DNA of 64,000 nucleotides. It comes from Chitinophagales bacterium. GTDB lineage: Bacteria; Bacteroidota; Bacteroidia; Chitinophagales; UBA2359. Shown here piece after piece: positions 10,497-19,140 of this stretch (positions are counted from its first letter, which is position 1; the number at the start of each line of letters is the position of its first letter). The DNA is taken from assembly GCA_016787295.1 (NCBI GenBank), contig JAEUUX010000146.1, positions 1 to 64,000 of the forward strand, read 5' to 3'. The notes beneath the pieces are model-generated. The model worked only from the letters and a program-made list of their open reading frames with translations. It ran no database searches and was not told where the DNA came from. A program made the position numbers and the translations under genes.

Positions 10497-12164
10497 ATGT
10501 TCCAAAAATATATTCGCAACATTGCTCTGGCGATGTGCCTTTTTGCAGTAGCAAGTCTGACGACTGCCTTCAGCGATAATAGCCGTTATTTTGAACTTAT
10601 CAAAAACATAGAGGTCTATGCCGCTGTCTACCAAACCCTCAACGAATACTATGTTGACCAAATAGAACCTGCCGCCACCATGCGAAAAGGTATTGAGTCA
10701 ATGCTCAAATCCTTAGACCCTTATACCAACTACATTACCGCCGCCGACATAGAATCGTATCGCCTCGAACAAAACGAAACAATGGGCTTCATCGGTGCAA
10801 CTATTCTTAACTATAACGATAAAATGTATATTGGCGACGTGTCTGAAGATTTGCCTGCCTTCAAGGCTGGTTTGCGCGCAGGCGACCAAATCACAGCTAT
10901 CAATGGCAGCCCCATAGACAAACGCACCGTCGACGAATTGAAAAAAGCTTTGCAAGGACAAGTCGATACCGAAGTAAAAATCACTTATCTGCCCAATGGC
11001 GAAACCGCTCCCAAAACGGTGAGTGTGAGCCGCACACGTGAAGAAACCAAAGCCGTGCCACACTTCGAAATGGTTGATGAACACACAGGCTATGTCAAAC
11101 TCACGACTTTTATGCGTCCCGACTGCTCCCAAGAAGTATACGATGCCATAGAAGAACTAAAAAGCAAACACGACCTCAAAGCGCTTATCTTGGATTTGCG
11201 CGGCAATGGTGGCGGTTTGCTCACCGAATCGGTTGATTTGGTGAATATATTCGTTCCCAAAAACCAACTCATCGTGCAGATGAAAGGAAGAGTCGATGAA
11301 TATAACAAAGACTATTCTACACAACACGAACCGCTCATTACCGACCTTCCTGTGGCTGTTTTGGTTAATGACCGTTCAGCTTCTGCCTCCGAAATCACAG
11401 CAGGTTCGCTGCAAGACTTAGACCGCGCCATCATCGTCGGACAACGAAGTTTTGGCAAAGGTTTGGTGCAGCAAACGCGCGATATTGGCTATGGCAACCA
11501 ATTTAAACTCACCGTAGCACGCTACCTCACGCCCAGCGGACGTTGTGTACAGGCAATTAACTATGCCAAACGCTATACCGATGAAGGAGCTGCTAAAGTA
11601 CCCGATTCGTTGCGAACCGCATTCAAAACCAAAGGCGGACGAACAGTCTATGACGGTAGCGGCGTTGACCCCGACCTAAAAGTCGAGAAAAAAAGTAGCA
11701 GTACCTTAGCTAAAACCTTAGCTGAAAAACACCTCTACTTTGATTTTGCTAACCAATATCAACGTCAACACCCAAGCATTACCGAAGCCAAAAACTTTGC
11801 TCTCACCGATACAGAATATAACGATTTCGTGAAGTTTGTCGAAAGCAAAAACTTCGAATATCCCACACAAACCGAAACAAGCATAGATAAACTCAAAAAA
11901 ATGGCTACACGCGAACAGTATGACAAAAAAGTACAAGACCTGATAGCCCAATTGAGCGAAAAGGTGAAAGCTGAAAAGAAAAGAGAACTTTATACCAATA
12001 AAGAGGAAATTAAACAACAATTGACCCAAGAAATTATTGGGCGTTATTATTTCCAAAAAGGTAAAGTAGAAGCCAGCTTAAGCACCGACCCCGAAGTAGC
12101 CGAAGCCATTAAAGTCTGCAAAGATGAAACACGCTATAAAAGCATCTTGAGTGCTAAAAAATAA
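10497..12164 (+). CDS. S41 family C-terminal processing peptidase (copy 2)
   Basis: Paralogue of the preceding gene, also 555 residues, with the same order: hydrophobic N-terminus (about 5-25), PDZ domain (FKAGLRAGDQITAINGS) and S41 core with Ser296 in RSASASEI and the lysine in QRSFGKGLVQ. Both copies keep the dyad, so both should be active. The sequences agree mainly in the catalytic core and differ in the PDZ binding region and C-terminal tail, suggesting an old duplication with different substrates. The pair probably forms one transcript ending at the hairpin at 12205. Confidence 0.93.
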   Translation: MFQKYIRNIALAMCLFAVASLTTAFSDNSRYFELIKNIEVYAAVYQTLNEYYVDQIEPAATMRKGIESMLKSLDPYTNYITAADIESYRLEQNETMGFIGATILNYNDKMYIGDVSEDLPAFKAGLRAGDQITAINGSPIDKRTVDELKKALQGQVDTEVKITYLPNGETAPKTVSVSRTREETKAVPHFEMVDEHTGYVKLTTFMRPDCSQEVYDAIEELKSKHDLKALILDLRGNGGGLLTESVDLVNIFVPKNQLIVQMKGRVDEYNKDYSTQHEPLITDLPVAVLVNDRSASASEITAGSLQDLDRAIIVGQRSFGKGLVQQTRDIGYGNQFKLTVARYLTPSGRCVQAINYAKRYTDEGAAKVPDSLRTAFKTKGGRTVYDGSGVDPDLKVEKKSSSTLAKTLAEKHLYFDFANQYQRQHPSITEAKNFALTDTEYNDFVKFVESKNFEYPTQTETSIDKLKKMATREQYDKKVQDLIAQLSEKVKAEKKRELYTNKEEIKQQLTQEIIGRYYFQKGKVEASLSTDPEVAEAIKVCKDETRYKSILSAKK

Positions 12165-12204
12165 AACAAATACCGTCAATTATAAAACAAAATGACAACA
12201 ACAT

Positions 12205-12249
12205 AAAAAAAGGTTAATAGCGAAAAAATGCGGCTATTGACCTTTTTTT
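12205..12249 (+). terminator. Terminator after the S41 pair
   Basis: AGGTTAATAGC pairs with GCTATTGACCT and is followed by a run of seven T. Confidence 0.85.
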
Positions 12250-12306
12250 ATATCTACATATCACCACAATTCATGCCAATTTTATTCAACAAACACTATA
12301 CAACTA

Positions 12307-12319
12307 CCTGATTATCAGG
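12307..12319. repeat. Small palindrome CCTGATTATCAGG, copy 1
   Basis: Thirteen-base palindrome in TACCTGATTATCAGGCACTT. Similar cores occur after the tRNA gene (24144) and after the Gly-rich surface protein gene (54054, opposite strand). Confidence 0.6.
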
Positions 12320-12472
12320 CACTTATGTCTTACAATATTTTTAACATTGGTATTGTTTATTTTTGTGACACATAGCGGAGAACAAAGTAATTTATTGTTT
12401 CAAAATTTTACTAACTACGCTATGAGTATGAGTGCTAATTTCGCAGATATAGACTTCAACAATTTGCAAAAT

Positions 12473-12503
12473 TTTGTTTTATGCCACAAATATCGTACCT
12501 TTG
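12473..12503 (+). promoter_or_regulatory. Promoter of the def unit
   Basis: TTTG (12473-12476), 19 bases, then TACCTTTG (12496-12503): a perfect Bacteroidota promoter. Transcription should start near 12510. Confidence 0.75.
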
Positions 12504-12517
12504 CACCGCTGAAAAAG

Positions 12518-12613
12518 ATGCCATTTCCCAAAGCAATTTCACTGTATCAAAGTATTCATGTTTTTTTTCCTAATGCCAAGTATTTGGTATGCTTATTCCT
12601 AATTCTACTATAA
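12518..12613 (+). CDS. Possible 31-residue leader peptide before def
   Basis: An ATG about 8 bases after the predicted transcription start opens a 31-codon frame whose TAA ends three bases before the def start codon. The product begins MPFPKAISLYQ and ends with a hydrophobic stretch YLVCLFLILL. I do not recognise it. It could be a small membrane peptide, a translation-coupling leader for def, or chance. Confidence 0.3.
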   Translation: MPFPKAISLYQSIHVFFPNAKYLVCLFLILL

Positions 12614-12616
12614 ACT

Positions 12617-13204
12617 ATGATTTTACCTATAGTTGCCTACGGGTCTCCTGTACTTATCAAAAAAGCCGTCACCATTCCTGCTGATTATCCCGGACTTTCG
12701 CTCCTTATCAATGATATGTTCGAGACAATGTACAATGCTCGGGGCGTAGGTTTGGCTGCACCCCAAGTCGATTTATCCATTCGTTTGTTTATTGTCGATA
12801 CCGCCCAGCTCGAACACGACGAAGGCGATGATGATAGCGATTTGCCCGCCGAAAATGGTATTAAACAAGTGTTTATCAATCCTGAAATGATAGACAAAAC
12901 AGGCAAAAAATATGCTTACAACGAAGGTTGTTTGAGTATCCCACACATTCGCGAAGATGTGACTCGTCCCGAAAGCATTAAAATTCGCTATCAGGACGAA
13001 AACTTCCAAATCCACGAAGCCGAATTTAGCGGCTTTGCTGCCCGAGTCATACAACACGAATACGACCATATAGAAGGTATTTTGTTTACCGACCATCTGT
13101 CGGCATTGAAAAAACAGCTTATCAAAAAGAAATTAGAACGAATTAGCAAAGGCGAAGTCCGAACCGATTACCGAATGAAGTTTTTTAACTTAAAACGTCG
13201 CTAA
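12617..13204 (+). CDS. def: Peptide deformylase
   Basis: Metal-dependent enzyme that removes the formyl group from the initiator methionine of nascent proteins in the cytoplasm. All three family motifs are present: GVGLAAPQ, EGCLS (metal-ligand cysteine) and QHEYDH (two histidine ligands and the catalytic glutamate). At 195 residues it is of normal size, with an acidic insertion (EHDEGDDDSDL) between the first two motifs that is common in Bacteroidota copies. It is followed by its own terminator, so it appears to be a single-gene unit apart from the possible leader peptide. Confidence 0.96.
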   Translation: MILPIVAYGSPVLIKKAVTIPADYPGLSLLINDMFETMYNARGVGLAAPQVDLSIRLFIVDTAQLEHDEGDDDSDLPAENGIKQVFINPEMIDKTGKKYAYNEGCLSIPHIREDVTRPESIKIRYQDENFQIHEAEFSGFAARVIQHEYDHIEGILFTDHLSALKKQLIKKKLERISKGEVRTDYRMKFFNLKRR

Positions 13205-13230
13205 AAATACCTATTGGTCTAAGCAACGAA

Positions 13231-13273
13231 AACTGCTTTTTGTGTAGTAAAAAACACAAAAAGCAGTTTTTTT
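13231..13273 (+). terminator. Terminator after def
   Basis: A perfect 15-base stem, AACTGCTTTTTGTGT with its complement, followed by a T run. Confidence 0.88.
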
Positions 13274-13507
13274 GTTTTGGGACGAAAACCCACAAATAAC
13301 TGACGAAAAGCCCAAATTAGGCACCAAGTGGCAAATGATAATTGACGAAAACCCACTAAAGCAAGATGAAATAGCTGATGACAACTTGCGATGCCAACAC
13401 TATATACTAATAAAACAGTTACAAAATGTGACCATATTGAAACCTATCGTTTTTATGTTACAAACGAACTCCAAACTATATTGTTTATCTAATTTAAATA
13501 CGCTCTT
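13274..13507. other. Intergenic region, nothing recognised
   Basis: A frame running 13272-13511 starts inside the def terminator and has no recognisable features; I see no gene or RNA here. Confidence 0.5.
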
Positions 13508-14908
13508 ATGAAAAATTCCATTTTACTTTACTTATTCTTATCCTACAATTTTCTTTTTTCGTATCACAACTTAATGGCTCAAGGCAGTTGTGTTGATGAC
13601 AATACCGTAATTGTCGACAATTTAGAACATCAAACAGCTTTCGAAACATTGATCTACAAAACAACCATCGTTACAAACGTTTTGGGTATTCCCACTACCG
13701 TCAATATACCTTTACAAGTCTATTATCCTACCGATTTAGCACCTGACGAAAAACGTCCTTTGGTGGTATATATCCATGGTGGTTTTTTTATTGGCGGAAG
13801 TTTGACAGATTTTTCGGCTTTGGCACAAGAAACCGCACAAGCAGGTTTCATTGCAGCTACTGTGGACTATAGATTATGCGTTACCTCAGATTGTCTATTT
13901 GCAGGGGCAACATCTTATCCTTGCTCTGTGGAATGGGGCAACTTGTTGTTTAGGGCTTATACTGCCATGATAGACGTTTCTGATGCTATCCGTTTCCTGC
14001 AAAATAAAGAAGACGATTATCATATAGATTCCCAAAACATCATTGTAGGAGGACATAGCGCGGGAGCATTAACAGCCTTGAATTTGGCATATACCGATGC
14101 TGATGAGATAGCTTCCGTATGCCCCACCTGCCCTCTTGCTGAACCATACGTACCTGCTAATGGCATTCGCGCCTGCATGCCTTTATCAGGTGCCATTTAC
14201 TACACCGATTGGATAGATCCCGATGAAAGCAATGTCTCAACAATATTAGTACATGGCACGCACGACGGTGTTGTGCCATACGATCATGATTATATAGCAG
14301 AATGCTGTTCAGGTGAGCCTTTTCCTCGAATGTATGGAGCCTGTCCTATTGTCGAACGTTTAGAGTCTATTGGCGCTAATTATGAACTAATAACAGGCGA
14401 AAATTGTTCGCACGATGTTTTTATAGGTGGTTTTTTGGAGGCTGCCAAACCCGAACTATTGGCATTTATTATCAAGACAACGCTGTGTAATGAAAACAAT
14501 GTTCAACGACATCTCATCTACACACCACCTACACCCCAAGCCCTTTGCCCTCCTGAAGCCATATTCTCTGCCATTCCCGCAACCACCTGCAACCTACCCA
14601 CCAATGACCCTTATAACTTACAAGTAGGCATCGATACTCCTATCACTCCCACTGCCATGGGCTGGCAAGTCCGCCCAACCCTCGTCGACCAATTTCTTCT
14701 TATCTCACCACTTCTCAACTCAAGCAACATGCCATATACCATACAAATTAGCAACACCATAGGACAAATCGTCTACCAACAATACCTCTCAAACGCCACC
14801 GAACTCAACATTGCTACTTCCAATTGGACAAAGGGTTGCTATTGGGTAACTATTATCAACCACCAAACAGGCACAAGAGCCGTCCAAAAAATAATCAAAG
14901 CCTCATAA
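13508..14908 (+). CDS. Secreted esterase/lipase-like hydrolase with T9SS sorting tail
   Basis: Extracellular alpha/beta hydrolase of the carboxylesterase/BD-FAE-like group. A signal peptide (about 1-25, ending LMAQ) is followed by the oxyanion motif VVYIHGGFFIGGS, the nucleophile elbow GGHSAGAL, an acid in ILVHGTHDGVVP and a histidine in NCSHDVF, a full triad. The last ~80 residues (from about MGWQVRPTLV to the end) form a T9SS type A-like sorting domain with IGQIVYQQYL and GCYWVTIINH...VQKII, so the enzyme should be exported by the T9SS and released or anchored at the surface. Many cysteines suggest disulfides. The substrate is unknown. Confidence 0.85.
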   Translation: MKNSILLYLFLSYNFLFSYHNLMAQGSCVDDNTVIVDNLEHQTAFETLIYKTTIVTNVLGIPTTVNIPLQVYYPTDLAPDEKRPLVVYIHGGFFIGGSLTDFSALAQETAQAGFIAATVDYRLCVTSDCLFAGATSYPCSVEWGNLLFRAYTAMIDVSDAIRFLQNKEDDYHIDSQNIIVGGHSAGALTALNLAYTDADEIASVCPTCPLAEPYVPANGIRACMPLSGAIYYTDWIDPDESNVSTILVHGTHDGVVPYDHDYIAECCSGEPFPRMYGACPIVERLESIGANYELITGENCSHDVFIGGFLEAAKPELLAFIIKTTLCNENNVQRHLIYTPPTPQALCPPEAIFSAIPATTCNLPTNDPYNLQVGIDTPITPTAMGWQVRPTLVDQFLLISPLLNSSNMPYTIQISNTIGQIVYQQYLSNATELNIATSNWTKGCYWVTIINHQTGTRAVQKIIKAS

Positions 14909-14931
14909 ACTCAGCCATATATAACAAAAAA

Positions 14932-14973
14932 ATCCCTTCACAGGCATTTTGCTTGCGAAGGGATAATTTTTTT
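14932..14973 (+). terminator. Terminator after the secreted esterase
   Basis: ATCCCTTC pairs with GAAGGGAT across an 18-base loop and is followed by AATTTTTTT. Confidence 0.75.
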
Positions 14974-15039
14974 GGCTTTACTAGCATTTTCTCCGTACCA
15001 ACAAAAAATGTCTTGTAGCACTATAAAATACCTTATTCC

Positions 15040-15408
15040 TTATGGTTGTCGACGAATTTCAATAGTTATTTGTTGTGGCGGCTCACCATTTTGTGCCACC
15101 ACCGTATAACTACCTTCATAGAGCGTTTGCACATCAAAAAAAACAATGGTGCTACCCTGATAAATAGTTTTATTTTGCAAAACATTTTTTTGTGCATCAA
15201 GCAATTGGATAGGTAAATTGTTCCGTACCAATCCCTTTGCCTGCACCACCACAATATCATTCAAAGGTTCATAGAACGCTTTGATAACATTGCTCACCTT
15301 GCTTCGGCTGTGGATTTGGTGTTGGTCTAAGGTTTGAGCTTGTGTGGGTAGTGCATACATCACCAGCACACACATTGCCAATATTCCCAAATAACTATTT
15401 ATTTTCAT
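15040..15408 (-). CDS. Small secreted protein resembling a stand-alone T9SS sorting domain
   Basis: 122 residues with a signal peptide ending PTQAQ (about residue 25). The rest (DIVVVQAKGL, IQLLDAQKNVLQNKTI, LYEGSYTVVAQNG, TIEIR) follows the strand pattern of T9SS C-terminal sorting domains, yet there is no cargo domain in front. Its ATG lies three bases after the TAA of the YHYH gene, so translation is probably coupled. Possible roles are an accessory surface protein or the separated tail of a formerly longer YHYH protein. The domain resemblance is by eye. Confidence 0.6.
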   Translation of the reverse strand: MKINSYLGILAMCVLVMYALPTQAQTLDQHQIHSRSKVSNVIKAFYEPLNDIVVVQAKGLVRNNLPIQLLDAQKNVLQNKTIYQGSTIVFFDVQTLYEGSYTVVAQNGEPPQQITIEIRRQP

Positions 15409-15411
15409 TAA

Positions 15412-16719
15412 TTAAGGATTTGTTTGTTGTAGAGAAATGTTGCCCACACTACCATTCCAGATAATTGTACAAGTATTGTCACACAAAGTACAACCGTCTA
15501 CAACGGTGTAGTCACCTGTGATGTTCCATTGATAGGCAGTCCCTGTCGGACCTGCTGCCACCGAATAAGTTTGCGAAGTTCCCACACAAGCTGTTGTATT
15601 GCCACTGATACTCGGATTAGGCGTAGTACAAGCTACTGGTGTATAGGTGGTGGTGGTTTCAGTGATACTTGTCACTTTTTGCGCATTTTTCACACCATAA
15701 AAAGTTGGTCCAACTGCATAAGGATAGGCAGAATTGTGGTTAGCATCAACCGTACAGAAATAGGCATAAGTACCACAAGGATATTCGGGCGTATAACAAT
15801 ATCTGCCATTATGCTCGTCCAAATAGCTGGCATCATCAGGGTGTGAAACAAACTCATAGTCCTCGCGGAAATATCCCAATGGGTAAGTCGTACTCACATT
15901 AGGTCCGTTTGGCACATCAGTACCATCTGCCCAATGGGTGCGTGTGGTGATGTTGCGCAATTGATAACCCGATTTTATACGTACAATTCCTCCTGTTCCA
16001 TCTGCATTCTGATAAGCATAAGCGCCATATATAGGAAAGCCATCATAAGCAAAACCCAACAAAGGCGAATGCTCCGTATTATCTATAGTATACAAAGCAT
16101 CGGAATCATACAAAGTACATATAGTTGAAATGACCGTCAAATCCATATCAAAAGCACTCGGGTTTTGATGGTGGTGATAGTTGCCCATAGCAGGGTGTCC
16201 TTTGGCACAGTCAAAACCGCTTCGTTCTGCAACAATGGCATCGCGATTCCAATAGGTTGTGCCACTACAAGGAGTGTTACCAGGACCACCACAAAGCGCA
16301 TTGGTCGTTGTGTTCCACGCCACACCGTCGCGATAGTCAAACAATGCCACACCATTAATAAACAAGCCGATATTACCGCCTGTCGTTGCTGTTGCCGTGC
16401 CTGTGTTTTGTTGTGGGTTAAGTGGAAGTTTAAAAATTCCGTTTTGGTCACTTGCTTGCGAAGGATTACCGTCCAAAAATGGTCCCGTAGGATAAGCTGG
16501 GACACCACGCGTTGCTATATAAGCCCAAGAAGAAGAGTACCGCACCGATTGACAATTAACCAAAATGTTGTTGCCCACCGGTGTGGAGTTGCCCTGTGTA
16601 TAATAGCTACCTGTTGTGGTATTGTTGAGCAACCAAGATGTGATAACAGGGTTTGTTTGTGCCAATACCTGTCCCGTAAACAAGGCAGCAAGCCCAAAAA
16701 TCATTACAAAATGTCTCAT
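15412..16719 (-). CDS. Secreted YHYH-domain protein
   Basis: 435 residues with a signal peptide (cleavage near VLAQ, about 21). The body matches the YHYH family: GIFKLP, an internal DYRDGVAWN segment, a DCAKGHPAMGNYHHHQNP motif (YHHH here instead of the family's usual YHYH), HSPLLGFAYDGFPIYG, and the late GTYAYFCTVD. The His cluster and conserved acids suggest metal binding, but no enzymatic activity is established. The last ~75 residues (from ISGNTTACVG) look like a PKD-like domain. No sorting tail is fused, but a stand-alone tail-like protein follows three bases later. It lies 230 bases downstream of the MbnH-like gene, so co-transcription with the copper module is possible. Confidence 0.8.
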   Translation of the reverse strand: MRHFVMIFGLAALFTGQVLAQTNPVITSWLLNNTTTGSYYTQGNSTPVGNNILVNCQSVRYSSSWAYIATRGVPAYPTGPFLDGNPSQASDQNGIFKLPLNPQQNTGTATATTGGNIGLFINGVALFDYRDGVAWNTTTNALCGGPGNTPCSGTTYWNRDAIVAERSGFDCAKGHPAMGNYHHHQNPSAFDMDLTVISTICTLYDSDALYTIDNTEHSPLLGFAYDGFPIYGAYAYQNADGTGGIVRIKSGYQLRNITTRTHWADGTDVPNGPNVSTTYPLGYFREDYEFVSHPDDASYLDEHNGRYCYTPEYPCGTYAYFCTVDANHNSAYPYAVGPTFYGVKNAQKVTSITETTTTYTPVACTTPNPSISGNTTACVGTSQTYSVAAGPTGTAYQWNITGDYTVVDGCTLCDNTCTIIWNGSVGNISLQQTNP

Positions 16720-16830
16720 AGTTTATCTGTTTTTTACAATATGACTGTGTTTATGATGGATATATCCCAAGTACCTCGCGTAACGTAGGGGTTTGCTCGC
16801 AAAATGTAGGGGAAACCTATGCTTTCTTCT

Positions 16831-16856
16831 TAGTGTAGGGTTTAAACCCTACGCTA
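16831..16856. repeat. 26-base inverted repeat between the MbnH-like and YHYH genes
   Basis: TAGTGTAGGGTTT faces AAACCCTACGCTA with one mismatch and no spacer. Two further GTAGGGG words lie just upstream (about 16785-16812). There is no T run, so it looks more like an operator or dispersed palindrome than a terminator. Confidence 0.6.
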
Positions 16857-16949
16857 ATAAAAAATTAAGCACCGAATAGTATCTCAAGAAAACCGTTTAC
16901 TCTATGTGGTTCTATACATCAATTTTTACAAAATACTCCAATAATCTTC

Positions 16950-18005
16950 CTACTGCACTTCGCCATTCGAAGATGAGCTATTTTTTTTATCCAACAAATA
17001 CGTTTTGGGAAAAGCAACAGCAGGATTAAACACAAAATGGCGGTCGTTAAGCGTAAGCAAAAAAGCAATAAGGTCAATTTTTTCGTTGGCAGAAAGCACC
17101 ACACCATTTTGCAGTTCCTTGCTCAAAGTGGCACTTTTTTGTATATTTTTGGTATAATGTTGCAATACTTGTTGGATTTTTTGGAAACGACCATCATGCA
17201 TATAAGGTGCAGTATATTCCCAATTTCGGAGCGTAGGGATTTTAAACAACAACGAATCGGCATGGTTTTGCGTGATTTTCATTTTGCCATAATCTTTCAA
17301 AACCGTATCGAGCGGCAATCCGTTATTAGCAAATTGGTAGGTAGAAAACAAAGGCGGCGGGTGACACGTTGAACAATGTTGGTCAAACAAAACATAACCA
17401 TGTTGTTCTTGTTCTGTAAAATGGCTTTGTTTTCGCATCACGCTGTCAAACTTTGCTTGGTTACTCACCAATGTCAATTGAAATTGTGCCAAGGCTTTGA
17501 GCAAATTTTCTCCTGTCACGGTGCTGTCACCAAAAGCTTTTTTGAACAAAGGTGGATACAAAGCCTCTTTCTCCAATTTTTTGACGACGTTTGGCATACT
17601 CTCTGCCATCTCCAAAGGGTGTGTAATCGGAGCAAGGGCTTGCATGTCTAAATGATGAATAGCTCCGTCCCACATAAAACGTTCGTGCCATGCCAAATTC
17701 AGCAAAGCGGGCGCGTTGCGTGTCCCAATTTTGTCGCCAATACCATGACTTAGCGCGTGGTCGGTGTGGGCAAAGCTGTTGTAGGGCGAATGGCACGAAG
17801 CACACGAAATTGTGTTATCTTGTGACAAAATAGGGTCATAAAACAAAATTCTGCCCAAAAGTACTTTATCTTTGTCCAATGGGTTTTGCTTAAAATCGTA
17901 GTGCGGCGGCGGAAAGTAGGAAGGCGGACTAAATAGGTGTGACATGGTGCGACAGGCTACTGCAAACACCATGCAGCAACACATCATAGCCATTTTTTTG
18001 TTCAT
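16950..18005 (-). CDS. MbnH-like di-haem cytochrome c peroxidase family enzyme
   Basis: Periplasmic c-type cytochrome of the MauG/CcpA superfamily, 351 residues. Two haem motifs are visible: C68-A-S-C71-H72 and C211-S-T-C214-H215. Family landmarks include LGRILFYDPILSQDNTISC, TRNAPALLNLAW, FMWDGAIHHLDMQA and YMHDGRF. In the MbnH group the partner is MbnP, on which a tryptophan is oxidised to kynurenine to build a copper site. The immediately upstream overlapping gene is an MbnP homologue, which favours MbnH over ordinary peroxidase. The N-terminus (VFAVAC, Cys18) could be a lipoprotein signal. It is the last gene of the overlapping operon. Confidence 0.85.
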   Translation of the reverse strand: MNKKMAMMCCCMVFAVACRTMSHLFSPPSYFPPPHYDFKQNPLDKDKVLLGRILFYDPILSQDNTISCASCHSPYNSFAHTDHALSHGIGDKIGTRNAPALLNLAWHERFMWDGAIHHLDMQALAPITHPLEMAESMPNVVKKLEKEALYPPLFKKAFGDSTVTGENLLKALAQFQLTLVSNQAKFDSVMRKQSHFTEQEQHGYVLFDQHCSTCHPPPLFSTYQFANNGLPLDTVLKDYGKMKITQNHADSLLFKIPTLRNWEYTAPYMHDGRFQKIQQVLQHYTKNIQKSATLSKELQNGVVLSANEKIDLIAFLLTLNDRHFVFNPAVAFPKTYLLDKKNSSSSNGEVQ

Positions 18006-18688
18006 GGTTTGGTAGAAAAAAGTTGTGCCACTATGTGTGCCAAGCGCACGGCTTCAGCTTGTGGTGACATGATTTCGGGCAGGCGAACAAGGTCTGTTTG
18101 TTCCAAAAAACGCGCTATATCGAAATACAATATCCATTGGTCTTGTTGGCTATTGAGGAGCAAAGTGCAGGTTTTTTGAGTGCTAAAAGGCGCTTGATAA
18201 CCGCCCAAATGGTATTGAAAAAAATGGTTTCGGGTGGTACAATGGGAACTATATCCTTCTATTTTGCAGTTGATATAACCGCTTTGCCATGTCCAATACA
18301 TGCCATTAACGGGGTCTAAATCTTTGCCCATTGCGCCGGCTACTTGGGTTGTCGAATCTATGCCCAAAGTATAGCGAAATTGGTTAAAAACAAGCTTTTT
18401 TTTGTTTGATAGGTCAATAGAAAGGGAGTTGGGTTGGCTAATATCTATCAAAAAATGTTTTTTTGTGGGACGAAACACCACTTCGCCATCTTGCAACAAT
18501 TCTATGTTTGACAAATAAAATTTACAAGTACTGATTTGTATGCTATCTTGTTTTTGTGCTATCCAATAACTGCTATCCAATACCAATTTTTGTCCCTGAA
18601 ACAACAACTGTATGTCCAAAGCGCGGTTTTTTTGTGCAATTGCCACATTGCTACACAACAATAAAAAAAATAAACAACGAATTATCAT
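18002..18688 (-). CDS. MbnP-like copper-binding protein
   Basis: 228 residues with a signal peptide ending AIAQ (about 19). It matches the MbnP family in CKFYLSNIELL (about 55-65), DPVNGMYWTWQSGYINCKIEG (motif core 129-138, with Trp132 and Trp134) and FFQYHLGGY (His160). Established knowledge: MbnP proteins bind copper at a site that depends on a kynurenine made from tryptophan by MbnH. Which tryptophan would be modified here cannot be decided by eye. The start overlaps the end of the CpxP-like gene, and its stop overlaps the MbnH-like start, so the two should be made together. Confidence 0.83.
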   Translation of the reverse strand: MIIRCLFFLLLCSNVAIAQKNRALDIQLLFQGQKLVLDSSYWIAQKQDSIQISTCKFYLSNIELLQDGEVVFRPTKKHFLIDISQPNSLSIDLSNKKKLVFNQFRYTLGIDSTTQVAGAMGKDLDPVNGMYWTWQSGYINCKIEGYSSHCTTRNHFFQYHLGGYQAPFSTQKTCTLLLNSQQDQWILYFDIARFLEQTDLVRLPEIMSPQAEAVRLAHIVAQLFSTKP

Positions 18689-19140
18689 TTTTTGGGAGGG
18701 TGATGGGGTGCAAAAATGGAGCTTAGGTCTTTTGTCAACTGCTCAAAACGCGGGAGTTGTTGCGGCTGACAAAGGGTGCGAATGTCCGTGAAATGTTGGT
18801 AGTGAATGATTTCTATTGCTTTTTGTTGTTCGCCAATAAGAGTGGTCAAAGAGTCGACGGTTGTTTGTTTGGGAGGTGTAATGGTTGTTAAAGCGTATAG
18901 CTGGTTTTTGAGGGAGCGAATGGTGCTGTCTTTTATTCTTATTTTTTGGCGATGCTGCTGTATCAACACATCATATTGTTTGATTTGTTGGTCATTGAAC
19001 TGTAGGCGTTCGATGACAATTTGGCGTGGGCGGTCGTGTGGCGAATGTGGTGGGCGACGAAGGTAGGCTCCCACCCAAAGTAGTCCATTGAGCAACAACA
19101 ACATGCCCACCAATAACTGATAAAAACGGATTTTATTCAT
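18685..19140 (-). CDS. CpxP/Spy-like periplasmic sensor protein
   Basis: 151 residues: one N-terminal membrane segment (about 7-25) and a periplasmic all-helical, charged domain (FNDQQIKQYDVLIQQHRQKI, SLTTLIGEQQKAIEIIHYQH, TLCQPQQLPRFEQL) with the helix-hairpin pattern of the CpxP/Spy/ZraP group. Such proteins sense metal or misfolded protein in the periplasm. It overlaps the mini anti-sigma gene by eight bases and the MbnP-like gene by four. In this position it may present an envelope signal to the membrane protein upstream (inference). Confidence 0.75.
   Translation of the reverse strand: MNKIRFYQLLVGMLLLLNGLLWVGAYLRRPPHSPHDRPRQIVIERLQFNDQQIKQYDVLIQQHRQKIRIKDSTIRSLKNQLYALTTITPPKQTTVDSLTTLIGEQQKAIEIIHYQHFTDIRTLCQPQQLPRFEQLTKDLSSIFAPHHPPKK

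Noticed and set aside
12347-12517. Upstream part of the 88-codon frame before def
   Set aside because: It precedes the predicted transcription start; only the final 31 codons could be in the def transcript.
13272-13511. 79-codon frame after def
   Set aside because: It begins inside the def terminator and has no recognisable features or good start.
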